A program made the translations under genes and the position numbers. This document shows, piece after piece, positions 1 to 8,606 of a stretch of DNA of 64,000 nucleotides (the first letter of the stretch is position 1; each line of letters begins with the position of its first letter). This DNA comes from Parabacteroides sp. PH5-46 (GTDB taxonomy: Bacteria > Bacteroidota > Bacteroidia > Bacteroidales > Tannerellaceae), in NCBI RefSeq assembly GCF_029892785.1, contig NZ_JARXXA010000011.1, positions 62,001-126,000 of the forward strand. The letters are read 5' to 3'. The notes under the pieces are model-generated. The model saw nothing but the letters and a program-made list of their open reading frames with translations. It was not told the origin of the DNA and did no database searches.

Positions 1-1695
1 GGCAGGAGAGGTGAGTAGCATACCCATACGTACTCCGTCGGCTCCGTATTTGTTCATCAGCTCGATAGGGTCGGGTGAGTTGCCCAATGACTTAGACATC
101 TTGCGGCCCAGCTTGTCGCGCACAATACCTGTGAAGTAGACATTGCGGAAGCATTCTTCCTGGCGGTATTCATATCCCGACATGATCATACGGGCTACCC
201 AGAAGAAGATAATCTCGGGAGCTGTTACCAGGTCGTTGGTTGGGTAGTAGTAGTTAATCTCCTCATTGTCGGGATGGTTGATGCCATCAAATACGGAGAT
301 AGGCCATAACCAGGATGAGAACCAGGTGTCGAGGCAGTCCTCGTCTTGGCGCAAATCACTGAATTGCAGATTGGGGTTGCCTGTCTTTTCGCGGGCAAGC
401 TGCAAAGCCTCTTCTTCTGTTTCGCCTACCACGAAGCCACCTTCCGGCAGATAGTAAGCCGGAATCTGATGTCCCCACCATAGTTGGCGACTGATGTTCC
501 AGTCTTTGATATTCTCCATCCAGTGGCGATACATATTCTTGAATTTGGCCGGATGGAATTTGATGGTATCATTCTCTACTGCATCCAGAGCGGGCTTTGC
601 CAGATTTTCCATCTTCAGGAACCATTGCATGGATAGCTTCGGTTCAATAGGTACGTCTGTTCGTTCGGAGTATCCTACGCTATTGGTGTAGGCTTCTGTC
701 TTTTCCATTAACCCCAGCTCTTCCAGATCTTTTTCTATCTGTTTGCGAACAACAAAACGATCCATTCCTTCGTATTGAAGCCCATACTGGTTCAATGTGC
801 CGTTGTCGTTGAAGATGTCAATCGCTTCCAGATTGTGCTTCTCGCCCAGCATATAGTCGTTTACGTCATGAGCAGGAGTCACTTTCAGGAATCCTGTACC
901 GAATTCCGTATCTACATATTCGTCTTCGATAACAGGAACTACCCGGTTGGCTATCGGTACAATCAGCTTTTTCCCTTTAAAGGCTGCTGTTTTGGGGTCG
1001 TTGGGGTGGATACAAACGGCTACGTCTCCGAAGATTGTCTCCGGACGGGTCGTAGCTATTACGGCATATCCGTTTTCGCCCTCTACCTTATATTTTACAT
1101 AATATAGCTTGCCATGCTCTTCCTTGTGCATTACTTCCTCGTCGGATATAGCGGTTTTTGCTGCCGGATCCCAGTTTACCATGCGGATTCCGCGATAGAT
1201 AAGTCCCTTTTTATAAAGGTCGCAGAATACTTTTATCACACTTTTTGAACGAGCCTCGTCCATGGTAAAGCAAGTACGGTCCCAGTCGCATGAAGCTCCC
1301 AGCTTTTTTAGTTGCTCAAGGATGATACCTCCATGTTTGTGAGTCCATTCCCAGGCATGCTCCAGGAACTGTTCACGGGTAAGATCCTTCTTGCCAATTC
1401 CTTCTGCAGCCAGCTTGGCTACTACCTTTGCTTCCGTAGCGATGGAGGCATGGTCGGTTCCCGGCACCCAGCAAGCATTCTTTCCCTGCATACGGGCGCG
1501 GCGCACCAAGATATCCTGAATGGTATTGTTAAGCATGTGTCCCATGTGCAGTACGCCGGTGACGTTTGGCGGAGGAATGACGATTGTATACGGTTCACGG
1601 TCGTCAGGAACTGAACTGAAAAAACCATTTGCCAACCAATACTGGTACCATTTTTCCTCTACTTCTGCAGGGTTGTACTTACTTGCAATTTCCAT
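1..1695 (-). CDS. valS: Valine--tRNA ligase, 5' part (cut by window start)
   Basis: Class I aminoacyl-tRNA synthetase that charges tRNA-Val in the cytoplasm. Only the first 565 codons are in the window; the frame is open to base 1, so the C-terminal part, including the anticodon-binding domain, lies outside. The protein starts [20 protein letters not shown]. The HIGH-type signature is in [15 protein letters not shown] near residue 45, and the KMSKS loop ([13 protein letters not shown]) is near residue 540, close to the cut. The editing domain ([14 protein letters not shown]) lies between them. The start is the ATG at 1695-1693, the only one that gives the conserved N-terminus. A 74-nt gap separates it from a promoter-like box upstream. 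Identification is secure. Confidence 0.97.
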   Translation of the reverse strand, partial: MEIASKYNPAEVEEKWYQYWLANGFFSSVPDDREPYTIVIPPPNVTGVLHMGHMLNNTIQDILVRRARMQGKNACWVPGTDHASIATEAKVVAKLAAEGIGKKDLTREQFLEHAWEWTHKHGGIILEQLKKLGASCDWDRTCFTMDEARSKSVIKVFCDLYKKGLIYRGIRMVNWDPAAKTAISDEEVMHKEEHGKLYYVKYKVEGENGYAVIATTRPETIFGDVAVCIHPNDPKTAAFKGKKLIVPIANRVVPVIEDEYVDTEFGTGFLKVTPAHDVNDYMLGEKHNLEAIDIFNDNGTLNQYGLQYEGMDRFVVRKQIEKDLEELGLMEKTEAYTNSVGYSERTDVPIEPKLSMQWFLKMENLAKPALDAVENDTIKFHPAKFKNMYRHWMENIKDWNISRQLWWGHQIPAYYLPEGGFVVGETEEEALQLAREKTGNPNLQFSDLRQDEDCLDTWFSSWLWPISVFDGINHPDNEEINYYYPTNDLVTAPEIIFFWVARMIMSGYEYRQEECFRNVYFTGIVRDKLGRKMSKSLGNSPDPIELMNKYGADGVRMGMLLTSPA

Positions 1696-1775
1696 AATTT
1701 CTTAAGCTTATCGTATCACTATATTATTTAATCCCACAAACAAGGCCAAGTTGTCAGCCTCATATTATGGAGTGA

Positions 1776-1783
1776 CAAAAGTA
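1776..1783 (-). promoter_or_regulatory. Probable valS promoter, -7 box
   Basis: On the minus strand the bases read TACTTTTG, which fits the Bacteroidetes -7 consensus TAnnTTTG. Transcription would start near 1770 and give a leader of about 75 nt before valS. No convincing -33 TTTG is visible at the expected spacing. Confidence 0.45.
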
Positions 1784-2032
1784 AGAAAAAACTGCGGATT
1801 AGTATTGAAATGGTTGATAATCGTTTATAATTCCCATACACCCAATCTCTAGTCTTGTTTTTTCTTTTCTCTTGAAAATGTCATTTTGATGTTAAAATAC
1901 CTTATATTTGTGTTGTTTTTGAGAAAATCGCTACTTCTAGCTAACACGTAGATTGAGAAAAAACCTTGAAATTGCAGAATTTCAAACAAAAATTAACCAA
2001 AACGAATTTGAATTTAACCAATATTTGGTTAA

Positions 2033-2142
2033 ATCGGTTCCTTTTCCTCATTTTATCCAAGTGATTTTACTAAATGATCCAAGTGATTTAGCCAATTCAT
2101 CCAAGTAAAATTGCCAAACCACCTTAATGATTTCTTTGTATA
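2033..2142. repeat. 22-bp period array A
   Basis: The word ATCCAAGT occurs at 2055, 2077 and 2099, exactly 22 bp apart, and a degenerate copy (ACCTTAATGATTT) follows at 2121. The first two units share ATCCAAGTGATTT. Units carry short dyads such as AATC...GATT. Two further TTAACCAA words at 1994 and 2015 lie just upstream with 21-bp spacing. There are no open spacers between units, so this is not a CRISPR array. Confidence 0.75.
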
Positions 2143-2437
2143 TTTCGGCCAGGTCAAAAATATCTGTCCGAAAGATATAAATCGAAGCTTTTATTAACTA
2201 AAAACACGACTAAAACACCTATGTTTTTCAAAATATCAAAAAGTTTGTGATAAAAGTGGTAATGTGTGGTAATGAATGAGAAATCCGTGTAAATATGTTC
2301 GGTTTTATCCTTTTGTTCTCCATTTGCTTTTAAAATGTCAAAGACAAAGTGTCAATTTGAGGGCTTATTTGCCGGCGTTCCAGTCTTAGAGCCGAAATAA
2401 GACGAGTATTGAGGGGATGAATTAACAAAATGACAAT

Positions 2438-3353
2438 TTATGGAAAAATGGTATTTTGTTTCCATATCGGAGCATTCTCCCAATCACTAGGAAATCCCAT
2501 GGCTTGCGTGTCGATTGTCGGATATTTAGTGATCAACTCTTTGATCTTATCAGTGAAAGAATTCTGTGGAGAAACGGTGAAGAGTAGATATTTAATCATG
2601 CAAATACGGATATATACTCTATTAATATCTGTCTTGGACGGGTCTATCCATGGGTGGTGGAGAGTAGTTGGAAGCGAGGGCTTTACCGCGAAATTCTTAT
2701 TCCATACACGCGCATGGTGGCAACATAGATTTCTAAGGAGTGCCAAGTTTTGTGTCCAAGATTCAAAAACATTGATTGGTAAACCAAAATGTGCTGAGAC
2801 TTTTTTTTAAAGAATAATTATGCAGGTTTTTGTATATTGTACTGAGACTACCTAATGGCACTATTTCTGCAACCATCCATGAGGGAGGATAAGCGTTTGA
2901 GTAGGTTTTCTGAAAATGAATAATGAAGTCCTCTTTGGTTCGTCTTATTTCGGTGTTAATAATATTTAGACTGTTGTTCAAGGCTTGTTTATTATGAAAA
3001 TAGTTGATGTTCGTTATCCAAAATGCGTCATTGGTGTTGCTGTTGACAATGTTAACTAAAGCACTTCGAATAGCTACTTCTATCTTTTCAATCTCGTTGA
3101 ATAAGAGTAAGCGTAGTTTGCGATCAAACCTATACATATTTAAGGCCTTTTCAAAAGTGGCATCATCCTTAAATACATGATTAACCTTAGGCTCTTTATA
3201 TAGCGGTCGTAGATAAGCACTAAAACGAAAATAACCGATACTCCATAGGTAACTTTCGGCCTTAGGCTCATTGATTATACTTAATCCCCGTTTCTTTAAT
3301 AGGCTTATAAGGTTTTGGGGAAGAGCACATTGTTTAGTATAGTTGTTTGGCAT
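2438..3353 (-). pseudogene. Abi_2-family (AbiD/AbiF-like) abortive infection protein, frameshifted
   Basis: The first frame (3353 to about 2808) encodes 180-odd residues typical of the Abi_2 family: a short N-terminal helix, then LLKKRGLSII, YLWSIGYFRFSAYLRPL and the core FDRKLRLLLFNEIEKIEVAIRS. This family acts in the cytoplasm in some phage-exclusion systems. Reading then runs into a stop. The C-terminal part (LALLRNLCCHHARVWN, FPSDWENAPIW) continues in another frame down to 2438. The switch point is a run of eight A residues on the coding strand at about 2804-2811; seven would restore one frame from 3353 to 2438. It could be a broken gene, a phase-variable switch, transcriptional slippage or a sequencing error. 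The low GC suggests acquired DNA. The neighbouring genes (valS, ECF sigma factor) give no clue to a partner. Confidence 0.82.
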
Positions 3354-3417
3354 ATATACAAAAAAAACGGCCCACCTATTTGAGCATTATAAAGAGGCTT
3401 GGCGGGCACTGTTGCTG

Positions 3418-3425
3418 CAAAGATA
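3418..3425 (-). promoter_or_regulatory. Candidate promoter of the Abi gene, -7 box
   Basis: The minus strand reads TATCTTTG, a full match to TAnnTTTG, about 65 nt upstream of the Abi start at 3353. No -33 element is convincing. Confidence 0.4.
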
Positions 3426-3567
3426 GGGATAATTCCTTTGTCTTTACTTGTTTTTGGGGAGTTTTTACATATAAACGAGAATTCTTGGCCAGTATACTTA
3501 TTGTCTATCAGACTGGTATGAATCAATACCTGCCCATTTTATATGCTTGCTATTACTACTTACTTTC

Positions 3568-4125
3568 TCATTTTAGCAAGAAAAGAAACAAGGGGAAATA
3601 ATCTTTCAGTTTTACGCGAAGGATTTTTAGTGATTGAGTGATTCGGTACTCTACTGTTTTGACTGATACATTGAGATGGTTGGCTATTTCGCTATTTGGC
3701 ATCTCGTCGAAACGGCTCATTTTAAACGTTTCGCGATAGCTTTCGGGGAGTTCTTCTATGGCTTTTGCGATGCTCGTGGTTATTTCGTCGATCATATAGT
3801 AGTCGGGATCTTCGAACTGATCTTTCAATTTGTCATATAAATATGAATGTATGTTTATTCTTGATTGTTTATTGCGGGAAACATTATAGCATCTGTTTTT
3901 GACGGAGACAAAAAGATATGATTTCAGGGATTTTTCGACAACAAGGTGTTTTCGGTTTTCCCAAACATATACCATTAAATCTTGCACTAACTCCTCGGCG
4001 TCAGCATCGGATATATATTGCGAAGCATATTCACACAGTGGAGAGTAGAACAGTCCAAACATTTGATTGTATGCGTCCGTATCCCCTTGCTGTATCCTGT
4101 TTAAAAGAGCTTTGTCATTCAACAT
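3568..4125 (-). CDS. ECF-type RNA polymerase sigma factor (FecI-like)
   Basis: 185-residue sigma-70 family protein of group IV. Region 2 (DAYNQMFGLFYSPLCEYA, then DADAEELVQDLMVYVWENR, residues about 17-58) binds core polymerase and the -10 element. Region 4 (AIEELPESYRETFKMSRF, then NSEIANHLNVSVKTVEYRI, about 120-172) holds the helix-turn-helix. In Bacteroidetes such factors are held by a FecR-type anti-sigma and switched on when a TonB-dependent receptor binds its ligand. The FecR gene starts 106 bp away on the opposite strand and leads into the SusC/SusD locus, so this factor most likely controls that locus. The divergent order is unusual; sigma, FecR and SusC normally run in one direction, as in the second locus at 44 kb. 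Confidence 0.93.
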   Translation of the reverse strand: MLNDKALLNRIQQGDTDAYNQMFGLFYSPLCEYASQYISDADAEELVQDLMVYVWENRKHLVVEKSLKSYLFVSVKNRCYNVSRNKQSRINIHSYLYDKLKDQFEDPDYYMIDEITTSIAKAIEELPESYRETFKMSRFDEMPNSEIANHLNVSVKTVEYRITQSLKILRVKLKDYFPLFLFLLK

Positions 4126-4153
4126 ACCAGGTAGTGCATTGGTAGATATATTA

Positions 4154-4161
4154 CAAAAATA
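4154..4161 (-). promoter_or_regulatory. Candidate promoter of the ECF sigma gene, -7 box
   Basis: The minus strand reads TATTTTTG (TAnnTTTG), 28 nt before the sigma factor start. It sits in the shared spacer with the divergent FecR gene. Confidence 0.45.
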
Positions 4162-4231
4162 ATAAAAATAATGATATTCTCTTTAGGGGTGGGAGGAAAT
4201 TGCGTGTCGTATAAGTAGAACCTCGAAAAGA

Positions 4232-5242
4232 ATGACATTAAACAAACAAATAGACACTAAGCTGCTGTTGAAATATATTAATAAGACGGCAGATGCGAAA
4301 GAAATAGAGCAAGTAAATGCTTGGCTCGAAGAAGATAAGCTGAATGAGAATACGATTCTCCAAATGGCGAAAATATATCATCAGCAATGTACGTTAGAGC
4401 GTATCAAGCAGCGCAACTCGGATAAGGCATTACGTGTTGTTCAACAGCGTATCAGAAATAAATCCCGACGGATCTTTATACAGCGAACAACGGTTGCCGC
4501 CTCATTGCTTATTGGCCTGTTGGGAATCGGCTCATTCCTATTACAATACAGGCAGGAGGAGTCGCCAATGATTACCGTGAGCACCAATGCCGGCATGCGT
4601 TCGCAACTGACGCTTCCTGACAATACGATCGTTTACCTTAATGCAGCAAGTACGATTACATACCCTTCACGATATACCAGTAACAAACGTGAAGTGCAAT
4701 TGTCGGGTGAGGCTTATTTTAAGGTTGTACATGATCCTGCCCGGCCCTTTATTGTGCATACTTCCGACGAGAGAGTAAATGTACGGGTGTTGGGTACCGA
4801 ATTCACTTTGCAAGCCTATGAAAAAGATAAGCTGATACAGGCAACATTGGTGGAAGGTAGTGTGCAAGTAGGTGTTCGCGGAAAAAAGGGTTCTGTTCTA
4901 ATGTTCCCTGACGATAAGGTAACTTATGATATCGAAAACGATAAGATATACCGTAGAAAGGTTAATACAACACAGGAAACAGCATGGATGAGAGGGTGTT
5001 TGATATTCAAGGATACGCCTATGCCCGAGGTCTTGAGACAACTGGCTAATTTTTATAGTGTAGAGTTTAATGTTGTAGATGAAGTTATTCATAATTACAC
5101 CTTTACCGGGGCTTTTGAGAATAAACCTCTATTTCAGATTCTGGACTACATGAAAATTTCGTCGAAGATTAATTATGTGATGTCTTATCCTGAGGATCAG
5201 GATGAGCGGAAACCGACAATTAAATTAATGAAAATAAAATAA
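4232..5242 (+). CDS. FecR-family anti-sigma factor
   Basis: 336-residue inner-membrane protein that passes a ligand signal from an outer-membrane TonB receptor to an ECF sigma factor. The cytoplasmic N-terminal helical part (about 1-80) would bind the sigma factor. A single membrane helix spans about 87-104. The periplasmic FecR domain starts near residue 115 (MRSQLTLPDNTIVYLNAAST, VQLSGEAYFKVVHD). The C-terminal part (LIFKDTPMPEVLRQLANFYS, FTGAFENKPLFQILDYM) is the DUF4974-like STN-interacting domain. SusC follows after 114 bp and carries the matching STN domain. The expected sigma partner is the divergent gene at 3568-4125. Confidence 0.93.
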   Translation: MTLNKQIDTKLLLKYINKTADAKEIEQVNAWLEEDKLNENTILQMAKIYHQQCTLERIKQRNSDKALRVVQQRIRNKSRRIFIQRTTVAASLLIGLLGIGSFLLQYRQEESPMITVSTNAGMRSQLTLPDNTIVYLNAASTITYPSRYTSNKREVQLSGEAYFKVVHDPARPFIVHTSDERVNVRVLGTEFTLQAYEKDKLIQATLVEGSVQVGVRGKKGSVLMFPDDKVTYDIENDKIYRRKVNTTQETAWMRGCLIFKDTPMPEVLRQLANFYSVEFNVVDEVIHNYTFTGAFENKPLFQILDYMKISSKINYVMSYPEDQDERKPTIKLMKIK

Positions 5243-5243
5243 G

Positions 5244-5313
5244 ATGCCTATGAAAAAACACTGATCAGCCAAGGAAAAACACACGCGGAATAACGCTATC
5301 CATCTTTTCGCGT
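5244..5313 (+). promoter_or_regulatory. SusC leader: hexapeptide frame plus hairpin
   Basis: Directly after the FecR stop comes a tiny frame MPMKKH (5244-5264). It is followed by a hairpin with arms ACGCGGAA (5283-5290) and TTCGCGT-type bases ending at 5313, eight pairs with one G-U. The same order, mini-frame with GATGCCTATG then hairpin, occurs before the second SusC at 45901-45966. This suggests a shared leader that could tune readthrough from FecR into SusC. No function is shown by the sequence. Confidence 0.4.
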
Positions 5314-5356
5314 AAAACACGTGAATTTATATTCTAAACTTAAATTTGATAAAATT

Positions 5357-8300
5357 ATGGCAAAAAATAACCAACATCAACATGCTTGGGAACGTTTTTC
5401 GATTCCCAACTTGTTGAACAAAATTTCGCTATTCCTAACGTTATGCTTTCTCTCTGTAAATGTCCTATTTGCATCTGTTTCATATGCGCAAACAACAGTC
5501 CTGTCGCTTCATATTACCAATAAGCCGGTAGCTGAAGTGTTGGATGAGATAGAGCAACAATCCGAATTCCGTTTTTATTATAATGGCAAGTTAATCGATA
5601 TGCAACGTAAGGTATCCGTCAACGCCAAAGATGCAGATGTGTTCAACGTTTTGAACCAGATTTTTGCAGCATCGGATATCGAGTACAAGATCGTAAATAA
5701 GGATATTATTCTTTCCGGAAAAGACGTAAAGTCAACCGTGACAAGAGTCGGACAACAGCAAATGACAATCTCAGGTGTTGTGACAGACAATACCGGCTTT
5801 ACGGTTCCGGGGGTGAATGTAGTGATCAAAGACACCAGGCGAGGTGTGGTCACCGATGAGAATGGAAGATATTCCATCGACGTCCCAGACAAGGATGTAA
5901 CATTGGTCTTTTCGTTTATAGGGTATGCCACAAAAGAAGTAGTTGTTGGCAATCAAACGATTATTAATGTTGTTCTCGGCGAAGATAGCCGGGAGATCGA
6001 AGAGGTAGTGGTAGTAGGCTACGGTACCATGACTCGTAAAGAGATTACCGGTTCTGTTACGAATGTAACTGCCAAGGATTTCAATCAGGGACTTCAGAAA
6101 AGTGCAGCCGATATGTTACAAGGAAAGGTTGCTGGTTTACAGATAAACAATGGCTCGGGCGATGTAACCTCAAATGCGACTATTCGTCTCCGTGGTGTTA
6201 CCACTCTGCTTAATGATCAAGGACCTTTCTTTGTAATTGATAATATTCCGGGAGCCGATTTATCGACAGTTTCTCCGCAGGATATCGAATCTATTTCTGT
6301 ATTGAAGGATGCTTCGGCTGCAGCTATCTATGGTTCTCGTGCCGCAGGTGGGGTTATTTTGGTAACGACTAAAAAAGGTGTTGCTTCCAAGCCTACTGTT
6401 AATTATACCGGTGCTGTAGGTATTTCCACTTTGGCTAACAAACCCGATTTATTTACAGCCAACGAATGGCGCCATTATGTGACAGAAAAAGGATATGATT
6501 CCTCATTATACGATCATGGAGGAAATACCGACTGGTTCGATGAAATCACGCGTACAGGTATTCAGCAGGATCATAGCCTTTCGGTTGCAGGAGGTGGTAC
6601 CAATAATAACTACCGGGGTTCTATATCTTATATGAAACGTGACGGATTGGCACGTGACAACTGGCTGGATCGTTACAATATCAGACTTCAGTTCTCGCAA
6701 TTTGCCTTGAATAATCGTCTGAAAATAGACCTTACTGCCGTTTCAACTATGAGCAATACACAACCTACATATGGCCGTAATTTTTTGCTTGCATACAATA
6801 TGTCACCGGTACGTCCGGTAAAGAATGCAGACGGTACATGGCACGAATCCTATGATTATGATCAGGGAAACCCGGTTCGTAACCAAAAGGAAAACTCACG
6901 CGAATATGAAACCTTAAATGCCTATGTAACTGCTGCTGCTACTTTAACCATAATCGATGGTCTTGATACGAAACTTTTTGTTGCGAAAAGCCGTAATTCC
7001 AGCGATTATAGTGAGTATAATGGCAAAAATTCAGAAGCTGGTATCAGTAACGGAGGTTTTGCAAAACGTTCATCAGACGTCAGAAATAAAGAGCTCCTAG
7101 AGTGGACAAATACATACAACAAGCAATTCGGAAACCACAAGCTGAATGTTTTGGCAGGCTATTCGTGGGAAGAAGAAAGTGTTTCTTCACATTTTGCTCA
7201 GAATCGTACATTTATTTCCAATTATCTTGGTGCCAATGATCTCGCTTCGGGCGAAGGGTATCGTAAGGGCGATATAGGTTCGGCAAAAGAAGAAAGTCGC
7301 CTGATCTCTTTCTACGGACGTGTTAATTACAGTTATATGGGTAAGTATAATCTTACAGCTACATTACGTGAAGACGGTTCGTCAAAGTTTGGAGACAATC
7401 ACAAATGGGGAACATTCCCTTCTGTATCAGCTGCATGGAATATCTCTGAAGAAGGTTTTCTTTCAGATGCTTCTTTCCTTAGTGACTTGAAATTAAGCGC
7501 CGGTTGGGGGATTATGGGTAATCAAACAGGTCTGTCTCCTTATAACTCACTCGGACTTTACGGATACGGAGGTACTTATTATGATAATGGCACATGGCAT
7601 ACCGGATATTCTATCAGTCAAAATCCTAACCCAGACCTTCGTTGGGAACAGACCTCTATGTTGAATATTGGTGTCGATTTCGGCGTGTTCAATAATCGTC
7701 TCAGCGGGCGTTTCGAGTGGTATAACAAAAAAACCTCGGATATGCTTTACGAATATTCCGTGCCTACCCCTCCTTACATGTATGGTACTATGATGGCAAA
7801 TGTGGGTGACATGAAGAATACGGGTATTGAGCTTACGCTTAACGCTACGCCTATAATTACTTCCGATTTCTCCTGGAATATTTCACTGAATCTTGCTCAC
7901 AACAAAAATGAAGTAACGAAACTCTCAAACGACATCTATACCACCGAACGTCAATTGGTCGGTAGTATTTGGTGGAGAGGCGGCGGTACCACAACGCATA
8001 TCCTTGAAGTAGGAAAGCCTGTCGGACAGTTCTATGGCCTTCAATGTGCCGGCCTGGAAAACGGAGATTATAAGATTATAGATCAAGACGGCGAAGAAGG
8101 TATTTCCGAACCTGCGGATTATACGTATATCGGCAATGCACAACCATCGCTCACTTATGGTATCAATAATTCGTTTCAATACAAGAATTTCGATTTTTCA
8201 TTTTTCCTGCGTGGCGTGTATGGCAACGACGTGTTGAACTTACCTCGTCTGGTATATGCACAAGGTGGATTCATGCCGGGAGCCAATGCTCTGAACGATC

Positions 8301-8587
8301 CCCTTACATGGGAGCTGAAGGTAACCCCCAAATATTCTGATTACTATCTGGAGAAAGGTTCCTATTTACGTCTTGATAATATGACACTTGGCTATACGTT
8401 TCCCAAACTGCTGAATGGAGTAAGGATATATGCTACTGGGCAAAACCTTTTCGTGATCACCGGTTATTCCGGCCTTGATCCCGAGTTACCTATCAGCACT
8501 GGTGAAGGATTGGCTCCGGGTGTAGAGCCACTTGATTTCTACCCTAAAGCACGAAGTTTTTCTTTTGGGCTAAGTGTTAACTTTTAA
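5357..8587 (+). CDS. SusC/RagA-family TonB-dependent outer-membrane receptor with STN domain
   Basis: 1076-residue transporter that imports ligands bound by its SusD partner, using TonB energy. The ATG at 5357 is preferred over the upstream in-frame GTG at 5321. Signal peptide about 1-46, ending SVSYAQT. STN signalling domain about 50-120 (ITNKPVAEVLDEIEQQSEF), which contacts FecR. Carboxypeptidase-regulatory-like domain about 135-215 (ISGVVTDNTGFTVPGVNVVI). The TonB-box region is EEVVVVGYGT, followed by the plug (LQGKVAGLQI, VLKDASAAAIYGSRAAGGVI) and a C-terminal beta-barrel. SusD begins 19 bp later. The STN domain and upstream FecR mean that ligand binding should also switch the locus on. 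Confidence 0.97.
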   Translation: MAKNNQHQHAWERFSIPNLLNKISLFLTLCFLSVNVLFASVSYAQTTVLSLHITNKPVAEVLDEIEQQSEFRFYYNGKLIDMQRKVSVNAKDADVFNVLNQIFAASDIEYKIVNKDIILSGKDVKSTVTRVGQQQMTISGVVTDNTGFTVPGVNVVIKDTRRGVVTDENGRYSIDVPDKDVTLVFSFIGYATKEVVVGNQTIINVVLGEDSREIEEVVVVGYGTMTRKEITGSVTNVTAKDFNQGLQKSAADMLQGKVAGLQINNGSGDVTSNATIRLRGVTTLLNDQGPFFVIDNIPGADLSTVSPQDIESISVLKDASAAAIYGSRAAGGVILVTTKKGVASKPTVNYTGAVGISTLANKPDLFTANEWRHYVTEKGYDSSLYDHGGNTDWFDEITRTGIQQDHSLSVAGGGTNNNYRGSISYMKRDGLARDNWLDRYNIRLQFSQFALNNRLKIDLTAVSTMSNTQPTYGRNFLLAYNMSPVRPVKNADGTWHESYDYDQGNPVRNQKENSREYETLNAYVTAAATLTIIDGLDTKLFVAKSRNSSDYSEYNGKNSEAGISNGGFAKRSSDVRNKELLEWTNTYNKQFGNHKLNVLAGYSWEEESVSSHFAQNRTFISNYLGANDLASGEGYRKGDIGSAKEESRLISFYGRVNYSYMGKYNLTATLREDGSSKFGDNHKWGTFPSVSAAWNISEEGFLSDASFLSDLKLSAGWGIMGNQTGLSPYNSLGLYGYGGTYYDNGTWHTGYSISQNPNPDLRWEQTSMLNIGVDFGVFNNRLSGRFEWYNKKTSDMLYEYSVPTPPYMYGTMMANVGDMKNTGIELTLNATPIITSDFSWNISLNLAHNKNEVTKLSNDIYTTERQLVGSIWWRGGGTTTHILEVGKPVGQFYGLQCAGLENGDYKIIDQDGEEGISEPADYTYIGNAQPSLTYGINNSFQYKNFDFSFFLRGVYGNDVLNLPRLVYAQGGFMPGANALNDPLTWELKVTPKYSDYYLEKGSYLRLDNMTLGYTFPKLLNGVRIYATGQNLFVITGYSGLDPELPISTGEGLAPGVEPLDFYPKARSFSFGLSVNF

Positions 8588-8606
8588 TCTTTAAACTATA
8601 ACGCAA

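Larger units (their letters stand above)
1696..2437. other. Gene-free AT-rich spacer between valS and the Abi remnant
   Basis: 742 bp without a credible gene. It holds the valS promoter box (1776-1783), a 22-bp period array (2033-2142) preceded by a perfect 9-bp inverted repeat (TTTAACCAA and its complement, about 2014-2034), and an imperfect hairpin at 2364-2401 with arms CTTATTTGCCGGC and GCCGAAATAAG. That hairpin lies 37 nt past the stop of the Abi gene and could end its transcript, but it has no T-tract. The open frame on the plus strand at 2430-2810 is an antisense shadow of the Abi gene. Confidence 0.6.

Noticed and set aside
2430-2810. Plus-strand 126-residue frame
   Set aside because: It lies antisense to the C-terminal part of the Abi gene, has no family resemblance and no promoter or ribosome-binding site.
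2438-3353. Programmed ribosomal frameshift to make one Abi protein
   Set aside because: No stimulatory hairpin or internal Shine-Dalgarno was found near the A tract; the needed shift would have to skip a base on an A run, which fits slippage or mutation better. Kept only as a low-probability option.
2438-3567. Genomic island around the Abi gene
   Set aside because: No integrase, tRNA, attachment repeat or second defence gene nearby; only low GC supports transfer.
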